From assembly GCA_900491605.1 (NCBI GenBank), contig UESW01004762.1:1-64000 (forward strand): 64,000 nt of DNA, read 5' to 3'. This document shows positions 10,661 through 21,123 of this stretch, one piece after another (the first letter of the stretch is position 1; each line of letters opens with the position of its first letter). Under the pieces are notes generated by a model that worked only from the letters and a program-made list of their open reading frames with translations, ran no database searches and had not been told where the DNA came from. Both the position numbers and the translations under genes were made by a program. The DNA is from Calamus simplicifolius. Taxonomy: Eukaryota; Streptophyta; Magnoliopsida; Arecales; Arecaceae.

Positions 10661-11799
10661 GTGTGGTATGACATGATAAAGGAGAACCGCGGCGACACAT
10701 AACAGTACCTCACATCACATGCACTCATCATATCAATAACAACTCAATATTGCATAAACAGTGGATTATACCTACTGAACAATTGCATGTAATATATCAC
10801 ATCAATGTCATAATAACTGCATCTCTCATGCATAGCATCCATATATGAAATCATAGCACATAAATAGCCATGTATTCATAATATTCATCTACTCACAATT
10901 TAGCCAATAACAGTTCTTCATGTCACAATTCACAATTTAAACATTCATGAATCAATTATTAAATACTGATAACTGGCTTACTTACCTCAGTACGCTATCC
11001 AACAGGTATATATGCAGCTAGTTAGATGTCCGAGCACCTACAGGATCATTTTACACAATTAATTATTAGCAAAGAATAATAAAATGACCCTTAGAATTTC
11101 TACCCAGACTAGTTCACGGGCCCTACTTTGGGCTCGAATATCTCCCACTATACATACCCAAATGGGGAAGTAAAAATACCCAAGAAACTAGAATTCACCC
11201 AGATTCTAGCCATATAATTATTTTTCTAATCCCGGCCCATTACGGGGCCCAAAACCTAACCCAAAATTGGCTCACTGCACGGCCCAAAAGGCCTGAACCG
11301 GCCGGCCCAGCCGGCCCGGTTCAGCCTTATCCACCCGATCCCCTGTTTCACCGAACAGGGGACGGGAATATGGCCGGCGGCCGGGGCTGCCGCCGGCCAA
11401 ATTGAGGGCGGCCCGGCCGCCGGTGGCCGGGCCAGAGCCGGCCGCGGCGGTGGCCGGCCACCAAACCCCCTCCCTCTCCCTCAATTTCTCTCAGCATCAT
11501 CAACTCACCCGCGCGGCACGGAGCTGTGCCGGTGGCTCGGCCGGCCGCCTTGGCCGGCCGGACCTCCATCGGACGCACGCCCGGCGTCGGTGGAGGCGAC
11601 AGGCCAATGCTCGGGCCCGAACCAGCCACCGCGCGAGAGGAGGGCCAATTGGCCCTCTCTCTCATCTCTCTCTCCACCACCACCCCGCCGGATGCCTCCC
11701 CCGGCGCTGGCGGGGTTGCCGGTCAAGTATCAGGCCCGGCGCGGCGGCGAGCACGCCGTCAGGCCTGAACCAAGGATCGTCCGGCCGCGCCACTTCTCT

Positions 11800-11912
11800 C
11801 TCTCGCTCTCGTGCTCTCTCTATCTCTCTCTCTCTCACGCTGTCTCTCTCTCTCCCGCGCTCTCTCTCTCTCTGTCTCTCTCTTTCTCTCTTCTCTCTCT
11901 CTCTAGAAGTCA
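11800..11912. repeat. TC microsatellite in the gypsy LTR
   Basis: An interrupted (TC)n run with GCGC and TG interruptions, ending TCTCTCTCTAGAAGTCAGG. The counterpart in the other LTR is at about 17808-17921, with different repeat numbers. Confidence 0.9.
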
Positions 11913-12000
11913 GGGATTACCTGAAGCAAGAAGTGCGCCAGCGTGAAGGAAGAAGTCCTTCTCCTCCCTATTTATTCACCTGCGCAGCGCCTCTGATCGG

Positions 12001-12057
12001 GGGTTTCCCGGAAGACTAAGCGCTTCGCTTGGAGCGAAGCGTTAGTCTGGGGAACCC
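12001..12057. repeat. Long hairpin in the gypsy LTR
   Basis: The arms AGACTAAGCGCTTCGC (12013-12028) and GCGAAGCGTTAGTCT (12034-12048) pair with one bulged base around loop TTGGA. The flanks GGGTTTCCC and GGGGAACCC extend the pairing. The counterpart in the right LTR is at about 18015-18072. On the element strand it lies about 80 bases inside the LTR start. Confidence 0.85.
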
Positions 12058-12136
12058 AAAAGTCAGGAGTTTGGTTCATCTGAACCAAGCCTGGTTCATC
12101 TAAACCAAATCTAGTTCGTTTGAACCGGGTACTACA

Positions 12137-12151
12137 TTCTCCCCTCCTTAT
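12137..12151 (-). promoter_or_regulatory. Polypurine tract of the gypsy element
   Basis: The + strand TTCTCCCCTCCTTAT directly abuts the 3' LTR, giving a purine tract AAGGAGGGGAGAA on the element strand immediately before TGTAGTACC. It overlaps the end of the pol frame (FEDEIFIRRGE). Confidence 0.8.
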
Positions 12152-13190
12152 AAAAATTTCGTCCTCGAAATTGGCATACTATAAATCTCAAAAGTCAACA
12201 ATCTTAAATAGATAATTTACCTTCAATTAATTATGGATACTTCGATTTAATTTCATCCTCCAGCTCCCAAGAAGCCTCTCTCTCATAGTGATTATTCCAC
12301 TGAACTTTGACATACGGGATGGTACGCCGTCTTAGAATCTGATCCTTGCGATCCACGATACGCACAGAGTTTCTCATATGATAAATCCTTCCTCAACTGA
12401 ATAGGCTCATAAGCTATAACATGACTGGGGTCTGAAACATATTTCCTCAGCATGGATACATGGAATACATTGTGAACACCAAATAAGATCGGGGCAGTGC
12501 TAAGCTGTATGCAACCTCTCCAACTCCATATCATAAGGAATACTACACCATCACAGAACTTAATCCTTGCGGTCCACAATGTGCACAAAATGATCTTCAT
12601 AGGTCAATTCTTTTTTAAGCTAAATTGGTTCAAGTTCTAACACATAACAGGGTTTGAAATACACCTCCTCAGTCATAAAGATATGAAACTCATTGAACAC
12701 CCCAAAGAGTAATGAAGATAGAGCTAAGTTATAAGCCACCTCCTTTATTTGATCAAAATCTCAAATGGCCCAATGTATTATGGCTCAAATCACCTCTAAC
12801 ACAAATCTCATCATATCATTGATTAGTAAAACTTCCAAATGATTTTCAACCTGAAATTTCAAATCAACATAACTTTTCTATTGACTCAGAGCTACATGAA
12901 GCTGCTTTAATTAATGATACTTTTCATAGTTGTTAAACCAGCTCAGTAACCAAAATTTTCTCTCTCACACTTCATCTCAATAAAATTTACACCTTTTATC
13001 ATAGACATCAAAATGAATCCATTTGAATATTGGCTTGGTAATCATTAAAATAAAAAATTTCACTAAGGGTAAGAAGCTATACCAAGCACTTTCTAAATCC
13101 ATCACACAGGCTCGCAGTATATCATCAAAAGCTAATTGGTTCATGCAGACTGTCCATCTATTTGAGGGTGGAAGGCTGGACAGAAATTCG
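12137..13190 (-). pseudogene. Degenerate gypsy integrase (core and C-terminal part), partly duplicated
   Basis: On the minus strand, 12380-12500 encodes GVHNVFHVSMLRKYVSDPSH and YEPIQLRKDLSYE, the region after the integrase core in plant Ty3 chromovirus polyproteins. The frame end FEDEIFIRRGE abuts the purine tract. A second, more decayed copy of the same stretch follows at about 12546-12790, so about 245 bases were duplicated. Near 13135-13180 the minus strand reads FCPAFHPQIDGQSA, matching the integrase core block normally followed by a catalytic glutamate. Stops and shifts make it nonfunctional. Confidence 0.8.
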
Positions 13191-15380
13191 CTTAATTCAC
13201 TAAGCCTTATGAAAACATCATCAAATTAGAAGAGTGAGACAAATGGGTTCAGACTCAATTTACTACTAAATCAGAAATAAATATTAACATCTTTATCTCA
13301 CTAAAATTTCATCCTCAAAATTAAATGTCCACAAATTTTGTACTATTAAAGATACTCACTAGCAAACTTTTATTTCATTCCCAAGCACCCAAATGACATG
13401 TCCAACTTTCAAAATTAATTTGATCTTTCTACCAAATAAAATTGAATTCCTTAAGAAGTATTTCTTTCGTGCCTTTTTTTTTTTTAACCTTAACTTCTCA
13501 CAACACAATCATCATAATTATCATAGGGTCCATCACATGCATTATGTCATCCATTCTTAAGGTTAATAACATATCAGTTACTCTTAATTCCTCAATAAGA
13601 CAATTCAAAATTCTTGTGAATTAAATATAAGATAGTTTTCTTCCAATGCTCTCTCAACCCATAAATAGTTGAATGTGCCATTAATCATTACGACACTTAT
13701 TTAATCATCATAACATACTTGGTTTCACTCTTGAATACTTCAAGCTAACATCAATGAACATTATGCAATTATTTAGGATATCTTTCATAATTATCATAAT
13801 CAACTAATTTAATTTCTTTGAATAATATTGCCATCATTAATCATCAGTATAATTATTTATCTCCTTCATATTTATCAGTAATTACCACTACAACCAATCA
13901 ATTTCTCTTGACTAGGTCAGTATATCCTCAATAAATAATGCAATTTAAATGATTCAAATTCTTGAATCGATTATTTCGTTACCAATGATTATCAAAATCA
14001 TCTATAGATTATGCAATGTCTCATGCCATAACATGACCAACTAATTTAAACCCTTCATATAACTCAAAGTGACTTCACTAATCTAGCTCAAATGGATACA
14101 AGACTTATAAGGTCAATAAAGATTGAAAATGCACTTACCATTCGAAAGACATAATTAAAAATTATAGTAATCTCTCTATGACTTGAAAGTGATAATAGAT
14201 GTACCCTTAACCATAATCCATAACTGATAATAATCAAAAATAAAATCATCTCCCTCCTATTTTCTTAACAATAATTATGCCACTTATGGCTGATTGATAA
14301 TTTATCCATCCTGGAGAAAGATATCTACTTAGGAACTATGAAGAAAGGTACAATAAGTATGCACGATAATTTATGAATAGATATCTTGATTTAGAAATCT
14401 ATTAACAGATAAAATTCTCATGAAATTCTTTATCAGTGAAATTTATCTTATTCTTATTACTGCTAAAATCTTTCACTGTCTAGCATCAAAATATTTGATC
14501 ATTTATAGCCAATATCAGTTCTAAGGATTAATAAAGTCTACTGCTCTCAAAAACTTAAACAGTAATTGTCTCAGAATTTAAAATTTTATATTCTTCCTAA
14601 ATGATCCATCAAGATATAATATGCAGTCAACTATTTCATTAGCATCAATATCAACCATCTCCACATCTAGCAAATTAACAATCAGTTTTGAACATGCAAT
14701 ATCCATAATAAAAATTCTCTTAGTAAAATTCACTATATATACTGATCCATTCAGACTCAAATTCAAAAGTACTCAATTGTAATAGATCAAAAACATGTAA
14801 TTAACTATTTCATTCTCAAAATATCATCAATATTAATTATCCCTATAACCGGCAGATTAGCTCATAATCTTAAACTTACAATATCAACAATGTAAGTTCT
14901 ACAAATAAAAATTCATATACATCCACATTCAAATTTAGATTTACTAACTCCAAATCCACATATCAACTCAATTGCACTATGAACATAATGATGATATCTT
15001 AGTCCTATTAGTCATCAATTGCAATTTTCCACTATTATGTTTATTCCATATATTCATCTATCTTTTATTGCATATCCAATTAAAATTTTATCTCCCATAT
15101 TATTTAAAGGTGCTACGAATCATTTCCAACAAGTTTAATGGAGCTAAAACCTCTAGAAGCCCCTTGGCCTCCCCATTGGTCAAGGTCACCAGCTTGGGAG
15201 TCTCACAATATCATTGGCTTGCGATGGTTCATTCTTAATCCCTATCAAATTTATAATTCAATTAATATCTTAATAAACTTTAAATTTCAAGCTTCCAAAG
15301 CATAATTCATGAAATTTCTTGAAAGTCATAATTGTCTCCATATCATCCAAGTATTTTGCCTAGAGTGTCATTATGCATAT
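13191..15380. other. AT-rich degenerate interior of the gypsy element
   Basis: I recognise no domain here. By position it should be the remains of gag-pol, but no RT, RNase H or protease motif is visible on either strand, only short chance ORFs. The composition (long AT-rich, CAT/ATC-rich stretches) suggests advanced decay or replacement. Confidence 0.55.
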
Positions 15381-15394
15381 ATCCCTAAGGTCAT

Positions 15395-15637
15395 AACCTG
15401 GGTCCTGTGGGTTATGGGCCCACCACGCTTCCGCTGCGCACTCTGATGCTGCATGTCCTGCATAGACTGCGCCATACCCAAGAGAGCTTGAAGCATCTCG
15501 GACTGGAATCGCTGGTGCTCAGTTCCTACTGGGTTGGCAGGGGCCGTACCTCCAGTAGTTCCTTAACCCACCGGCTGATCAGCATTACCGGCCAGAGAGT
15601 CCTCCTCAAACAGTTGGCTCCTAGTACGGCGAGCCAT
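15395..15637 (-). pseudogene. Gypsy gag N-terminal fragment
   Basis: On the minus strand a reading frame starts at 15637 with MARRTRSQLFEEDS. After one in-frame TAA near 15563 it continues with TEHQRFQSEMLQALLGMAQS and MQDMQHQSAQRKRGGP. An R/T-rich start and a short helical Q/M-rich stretch fit the N-terminus of chromovirus gag proteins. The frame then dissolves. It lies about 245 bases downstream of the 5' LTR on the element strand, the expected place for gag. Confidence 0.6.
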
Positions 15638-15714
15638 AACTATTTCCTGATAAATTAGATGTGGTTAATATCATAAACTAAAGTGTCAGGTGTCTCTAAG
15701 TATAATGTCATCAA

Positions 15715-15858
15715 AATATGTTCTCTACGTGATATCATGTCAATATGTCTGTGTCCCTAGGGTCATAAGTTCTCTACCTGTTATCATGTCAATATGTCCG
15801 TGTCCCTAGGGTCATAACCGTTATCATGTCAATATGTCCGTTTCCCTAGGGTCATAAC
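15715..15858. repeat. Tandem repeats in the gypsy 5' leader
   Basis: Three copies of a unit containing ATCATGTCAATATGTC and GTCCCTAGGGTCATAA, with intervals of about 45-65 bases. A more distant copy may lie near 15345-15400 (ATATATCCCTAAGGTCATAA). Confidence 0.8.
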
Positions 15859-15862
15859 CTGA

Positions 15863-15874
15863 GCTCTGATACCA
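15863..15874 (-). promoter_or_regulatory. Primer binding site of the gypsy element (tRNA-iMet type)
   Basis: On the minus strand this reads TGGTATCAGAGC, complementary to the 3' end of plant initiator methionine tRNA. It lies 7 bases inside the 5' LTR boundary. This fixes the element's orientation. Confidence 0.9.
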
Positions 15875-15881
15875 TTAAAGC

Positions 15882-17873
15882 TGTCACGCCCCAGGCCCAA
15901 ATATCGGGCTAGGGTGACAACCCGCCGCGTGCCGGGCACGCAAGGCGTCACCATATTTTTCAACATAAAGCACCATTATAAATAAAAACCAAGTCAAATA
16001 CAATAATAAAAGTTTTGGGCTAACACCCTTACACACCACAATAATAAAGTCTGGGCATCAAGCCCTACACATATGTAATATTGGGGCTACAACAAAATAA
16101 TGGTCTTGTTTTATTTAATAGAAGATCCATCACCCCACCAATCCATCTTCAACCTCGTGGCTCTGATAAAAATATTGTAAGAATTTTGTGAGCTTACACT
16201 CAGTAAGTAAACCACGTTATACAGTCAAATCATAGCATAACAGTCAATAAGCACATAATAATTTGCATGCTTAAACATTCCACAAATACTCAAACATGCA
16301 ATGTAAGTAAACCGACTGTTTATACTCTCAATGGTAACTGTAAATATGACCCACGGCCCTGCAATATCTCAATAGTGTATCCCCCCTACTGAAAGGGTCG
16401 AAATACCATAGTGTACCAACAAGCATCCCCCCTACTGAAAGGGTCGAAATACCAGGGTGTACCAACAAGCATCCACCCTACTGAAAGGGTCGAAATACCA
16501 GGGTGTACCAAAAGCATCCCCCCTACTGAAAGGGTCGAAATACCAGGGTCACGCCATGTCAAAATCCACCAGAACACATACTCTATATGTGTGATGCCAC
16601 ATCATAGAACCAGAACACATCCTCTAGATGTGTAGGTGGCATAAATAAGCAGAACACGTCCTCTAGACGTGTGTGTGGTATGACATGATAAAGGAGAACC
16701 GCGGCGACACATAACAGTACCTCACATCACATGCACTCATCATATCAATAACAACTCAATATTGCATAAACAGTGGATTATACCTACTAAATAATTGCAT
16801 GTAATATATCACACAATGTCATAATAACTGCATCTCTCATGCATAGCATCCACATATGAAATCATAGCACATAAACAGCCATGTATTCATAATATTCATC
16901 TACTCACAATTTAGCCAATAACAGTTCTTCATGTCACAATTCACAATTTAAACATTCATGAATCAATTATTAAATACTGATAACTGGCTTACTTACCTCA
17001 ATACGCTATCCAACAGGTATATATGCAGCTAGTTAGATGTCTGAGCACCTACAGGATCATTTACATAATTAATTTATTAGCAAAGAATAATAAAATGACC
17101 CTTAGAATTTCTACCCAGACTAGTTCATGGGCCCTACTTTGGGCTCGAATATCTCCCACTATACATACCCAAATGGGGAAGTAAAAATACCCCAAGAAAC
17201 TAGAATTCACCCAGATTCTAGCCATATAATTATTTTTCAAATCCCGGCCGTTACGGGGCCCAAAACCTAACCCAAAATTGGCTCACTGTACGGCCCAAAA
17301 GGCCTGAACCGGCCGGCCCAGCCGGCCCGGTTCAGCCTTAATCCACCTGATCCCCTGTTTCACCGAACAGGGGACGGGAACATGGCCGGCGGCCGGGGCA
17401 GCCACCGGCCAAATTGAGGGCGGCCCGGCCACCGGTGGCCGGGCCAGAGCCGGCCGCCACCGCGGCCGGCCGCCAAACCCCTCCCTCTCCCTCAATTTCT
17501 CTTCGCGCGGCACGGAGCTGTGCCGGTGGCTCGGTCGGCCGCCTTGGCCGACCGGACCTCCACCGAACGCATGCCCGGCGCCGGTGGAGGCGACAGGCCA
17601 ACGCTCGGGCCCGGCGAGGCGGCGAGCACGCCGCCGGGCCCCACCGCGTGAGAGGAGGGCCAATTGGCTTTCTCTCTCATCTCTCTCTCCACCACCACCC
17701 CGCCGGATGCCTCCCCTGGCGCCGACGGGGTCGCCGGTCAAGTATCAGGCCCGGCGCGGCGGTGAGCACGCCGCTGGGCCTGAACCAAGGATCGTCCGGC
17801 CGCGCCACTTCTCTCTCTCGCTCTCGTGCTCTCTGTCTCTCTCTCTCTCACGCTGTCTCTCTCTCCCGCGCTA

Positions 17874-17906
<33 letters not shown>

Positions 17907-18151
17907 TCTCTCTCTCTCTAGAAGTCAGGGATTACCTGAAGGAAGAAGTGCGCCAGCGTGAAGAAAGAAGTCCTTCTCCTCCCTATTTATTCACCTGCGC
18001 AGCGTCTCTGATCAGGGGTTTCCCGGAAGACTAAGCGCTTCGCTTGGAGCGAAGCGTTAGTCTGGGGAACCCAAAAGTCAGGAGCTTGGTTCATCTGAAC
18101 CAAGCCTGGTTCATCTGAACCAAATCTGGTTCGTTTGAACCAGGTACTACA
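15882..18151 (-). repeat. 5' LTR of the gypsy element
   Basis: This is the right copy, co-linear with 9869-12136. It has the same 46-base units (16378-16550), three hairpins (16574-16672), GC-rich block (17290-17790), TC microsatellite (17808-17921) and terminal hairpin (about 18015-18072). Visible differences include substitutions and a deletion/insertion in the GC-rich block (compare 11495-11515 with 17505-17515, and 17610-17640). Confidence 0.92.
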
Positions 18152-18764
18152 GCTTCCAATGGAAAGAAGTTAGCTCACAAGCTAACCAGCTAGCTGCCCA
18201 GCTAGCTAGTTCCAAAGAGCATTCGGCCAGGACAAAATCAGCAATAAATAGTTAGCTACTTGGGCAATCAAGCTAACTAAGAGTGGAATGGAGTTAGCTA
18301 ACTAGCTAACTTGTTTTCACAACGGCCAGCTTGTGCAAGAGAAGAATAGCTAGCTTCCCAAGAGATCCAGCTAACTGATGGAAGGGACAAGTTAGCTCAC
18401 AAGCTAACTCATTTTGTGCATGGTTCGGCTAGGCTATCTAAGTGAGAAAAATAGCTAGCTAGCAAGAGGAGGAAGCTAGCTAAGGAAGGAAATAAGCTAG
18501 CTTCCAAGCTAGCCATTTTCTCCAACCATTCGGCCAGCACAACCATAGGCAAAACGATTAGCTAGAATGTAAGTCTAGGTAGCTAAAAGGAAGAATAAGC
18601 TAGCTTCAAGTTAAGAGAAAAGCAAGCATCCATGTAACAAATAAAATTTTGCTTAATAAGGCGCACATGTACGATACTTGTACATCCCTGCATTAATCTT
18701 AATTTTCATAATAAACTTAATCTTAATTGTTTTGGAATCATCAAAATCAATCTAGGGGCCAACA
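18152..18764 (-). repeat. Element A 3' LTR, terminal fragment
   Basis: This continues 9619-9868 after the gypsy insertion. It begins with the target duplication GCTTC and carries many AGCTAGCT/AGCTAACT motifs to about 18620 (for example the 20-mer AGTTAGCTAACTAGCTAACT near 18292). It ends AATCTAGGGGCCAACA at 18764. CA-ending, followed at once by TCTCTCCCTTTTT, marks the LTR/interior boundary of a minus-strand Sirevirus. Confidence 0.85.
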
Positions 18765-19133
18765 ATCTCTCCCTTTTTGATTATGACAAAACCATTCAAG
18801 CATGCAAAAAATATATAATCTCCCCCTGATATTAATCTCCCCCTGAATATATGGAGTGCATGACTTTCTCCATAATTTCATTTATGCATTATTCTTCTCC
18901 CCCTTTTTGTCATTGATCAAAAAGACGATTTGAGGAATATGCAATAATCAACACATAATTATGAAGATAAGATGCATACAATATTCATATTAAGTCAAAC
19001 ATAATACATTGTCAAGTCAAGCATAAGATAAATATTACAAACCATTATCCTAAACATTCATCACTCATAGGACAAATATTACAAGCATCATACAAACATA
19101 GAACCAACATAATACAATATTAATCATTCATCA
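18765..19133 (-). promoter_or_regulatory. Element A 3' noncoding region with several polypurine tracts
   Basis: The functional-position tract abuts the LTR (+ strand TCTCTCCCTTTTTGATTATG). Further PPT-like copies lie at about 18821 (TCTCCCCCTGA), 18836 (TCTCCCCCTGA) and 18896 (TCTCCCCCTTTTTGTCATTG). Repeated polypurine tracts before the 3' LTR are a recognised Sirevirus trait. The rest, to 19133, is AT-rich without a gene. Confidence 0.75.
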
Positions 19134-20694
19134 TCATCTGAAGAGATAACTTTTGGTTGCTGGAAGAGCCTTCAGGTCGAGTGGACAGTCCGGGACGTCA
19201 TTGAGGTTGAGGAGGAGGCGTCCATAGGTTTGGATGAGAGAATGATGCTCCAGGAGCTGAGCAGCAGCAAGACCAATGTAGGTTTCCACGAGACTGCTCA
19301 GCTTCACGGTGGATGCATTCAGGTGATCAAAAGCATTCGTTGCATCCTTCGTTGTGCTTTCATTGGTCTCATTTGATAAGTACCCATTCAGCCTTGGTTT
19401 CAAATTTTCAACTTGGATTTCAATTGCTCAACGTCTTTCTTAATACAATCCATGAAGTGTCATTGTGAAAGAACACTCGACCATTAAGACATTAACATCA
19501 TGGACAAGTTGCTTTTGAGTCACAATTAATTGGGAAAGAGTTTCAAAAACAGAGAAATATGGGGTACCAAGGAAGTCATTAACAGAAGAATTACTATCAC
19601 TGGTACTCCTATTTGAAAGTGCAATGGAAAGATCATGAACAATTCTTTGAATTGATCTTGACTAATCAAAACAGTAGGAAGGTGAAGTTGATTTTGATTG
19701 GCCATAATGAGTGGAAGATTCTGGAATGTCCGGATGATCATTAAGAAACGGGATTTGACTCATTCATAGCAGCTAAAAATTGATTAGGTTGATTGAAGTC
19801 AAAATTAAAGAATTTGGAGGAGAACAAACTGGTGGAGGAGGATCTGATGGAATTAAGTTTGTAGGTTGAGGATAGTTTTATCAGCAGTTCTGGTTCTAAT
19901 CTTGGTCCAAATGCCATTACGTTTGGCATAGTCCATACGGTGTAGGGAGTGTGCATTAAAAATGTCAGTGTGACGCAATGATGCACTAGTTTCTCCTTTG
20001 AGTTTCACATTGTGAAATTCAAATACGTAAGTGAGAAACATCCCGTATGGCAAGGCGGCTTTGGATCTACCTACAGCTTCTTTCATTATAACCATCATTA
20101 ATTCTGGAAAATTTAAAGGAGTTCCTTCTAATATGTCAAACATTAGTCCTATGTCCCTATCAGTTATGGCATTAAATGAACCGGCACGAGGGGCAAATAT
20201 CTTTGCAATAATACTATGTAGCAATCTATTCTCAACATTCAACATGTTAGCATCAAGATTGTCTACATAGCATTATCATCCTCTAAGCCCAAAATAGAAG
20301 CAATTTTAAAGTTTCTTTCGCTAGGAAAATTTACAAGAACCATTTGATGGAATACCTAGGGCTGACCCTAGCATTTCACTATCAAATTAATTTTAACATT
20401 TTTAACAAGTGAAGAAATAGTTCCATCACCAAAACTAATATTTTCATAAAATTCATAAACAAGAGTAGGATAAATAGGTTTCCTAGTAGATAATAGTCAG
20501 TCCAACCTTGAGAAGCTAGGAGATTTCCTATTTTAAACCTCTTTTTCTAAGAAACTGAAATCTACTAACCTTCCATTGGAAATAGATCGAGTGGTTAAAG
20601 TTGGAAATATAGATCTTGAGGAGGAAGAAGAATTTTTCCGAGGAAGATCCGTTGTGTCATCTCTTGAGTGAGAACCCTTCTTCTTTGGAGCCAT
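19134..20694 (-). pseudogene. Element A third ORF (ORF3), broken
   Basis: A minus-strand ATG at 20694 opens MAPKKKGSHSRDD, a basic then S/R-rich N-terminus ending near 20533 (DFSFLEKEV). A later segment at 19853-20245 (NRLLHSIIAKIFAPRAGSF, DIGLMFDILEGTPLNFPELM, ALPYGMFLTYVFEFHNVKL) resembles the plant family annotated as putative plant transposon protein (Transposase_32 type). 19134-19403 is a helical, L/S-rich C-terminal part. The segments are in different frames with stops between, so the gene is dead. It sits where Sireviruses carry an env-like ORF. I see no signal peptide or clear membrane segment. Its function is unknown. Element B has a homologous, better preserved copy. Confidence 0.75.
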
Positions 20695-21123
20695 TCCTTT
20701 TCCTCTACAAGATGGAAAGAAGCTTGAAGAAGAAGAATGAAGGAAGGAGTGGGGATGGTTTGGAGAATGGAGGAGAGAAGAATGAGACAAGTTTTCTTGG
20801 AGAAAACGGGTGAAGAGAAGAGGGACAAAAGGTTTTTATATGAAAATCTAAAGCGGTTAACTGATCAGGTGGCTGGTTGGTTGCCTGGTCAGTTAACTAC
20901 TTTAAAGAAATCCAAGAAAAGGTAGGTGGCGTGGAATAAATGGACAAGCTTTCATGAAAAAGAATGGGGTAGTTAACTAGTCAGCTAACTTACTCACTAG
21001 AAGACAAAGCAATGATTGCATTCTAAAAATTTTCATGAAAGATTTAATTGATTAGATGGAATTAGATAATCAATACATCAATCATGATGTCCAATCACAA
21101 ACAAGTGTCACAAACATAATTAA
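20695..21123 (-). promoter_or_regulatory. pol-ORF3 spacer of element A with LTR-like motifs and TATA-like box
   Basis: Between the pol stop (21124) and the ORF3 ATG (20694). It contains an inverted repeat GTTAACTGATCAGG/CCTGGTCAGTTAAC (20856-20869, 20884-20897, one mismatch) and the 20-mer AGTTAACTAGTCAGCTAACT (20971-20990). The 20-mer differs by one base from an A-type LTR U3 motif at 31588-31607. Nearer the ORF, on the minus strand, is CATATAAAAA (20833-20842), about 140 bases upstream of the ATG, followed by a pyrimidine-rich leader. The layout (motifs, TATA, CT-rich leader) resembles the LTR promoter. Promoter activity is inferred. Confidence 0.55.

Larger units (their letters stand above)
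9869..12136 (-). repeat. 3' LTR of the gypsy element
   Basis: This is the left copy. It contains, in + coordinates, a tandem array of about 46-base units (10367-10540), three covarying hairpins (10562-10660), a GC-rich GGCCGG-rich block (11280-11780), a TC microsatellite (11800-11910), a long hairpin (12001-12057) and GGTTCA/TGAACC repeats (12075-12127). Open frames in the GC-rich and TC-rich part, up to about 205 codons, are low-complexity and not credible genes. Confidence 0.92.
9869..18151 (-). mobile_element. Ty3/gypsy chromovirus-like (Tekay/Del-like) LTR element, degenerate interior
   Basis: Two LTRs of 2268 and 2270 bases (9869-12136 and 15882-18151) start TGTCACGCCC and end GGTACTACA on the + strand. 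A perfect 5-base target duplication, GCTTC, lies at 9864-9868 and 18152-18156. The coding remnants, primer site and purine tract show that the element reads on the minus strand, so the right LTR is the 5' LTR. The 3.7 kb interior is too short for a full gag-pol. It keeps a gag start (near 15637), degenerate integrase (about 12137-13190) and no recognisable protease, RT or RNase H. It is inserted in the U3 of element A's 3' LTR. The LTRs are nearly identical with scattered substitutions, so insertion was relatively recent although the interior is decayed, which suggests mobilisation in trans. Confidence 0.93.

Noticed and set aside
11402..12019. Open frame of 205 codons, S/L/R-rich, and its copy at 17414-18034
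   Set aside because: Lies inside the gypsy LTR, driven by GGCCGG-rich sequence and a TC microsatellite; both LTR copies carry indels relative to each other.
15863..15874. tRNA gene at TGGTATCAGAGC sites (also 25861, 45769 and 54249)
   Set aside because: Only 12-13 bases match the tRNA 3' end complement and each abuts an LTR; these are primer binding sites, with no cloverleaf.
18152..18620. AGCTAGCT array as a simple satellite
   Set aside because: Motif pairs occur at a fixed 20-base palindromic format inside an identifiable LTR U3, not as head-to-tail satellite monomers.
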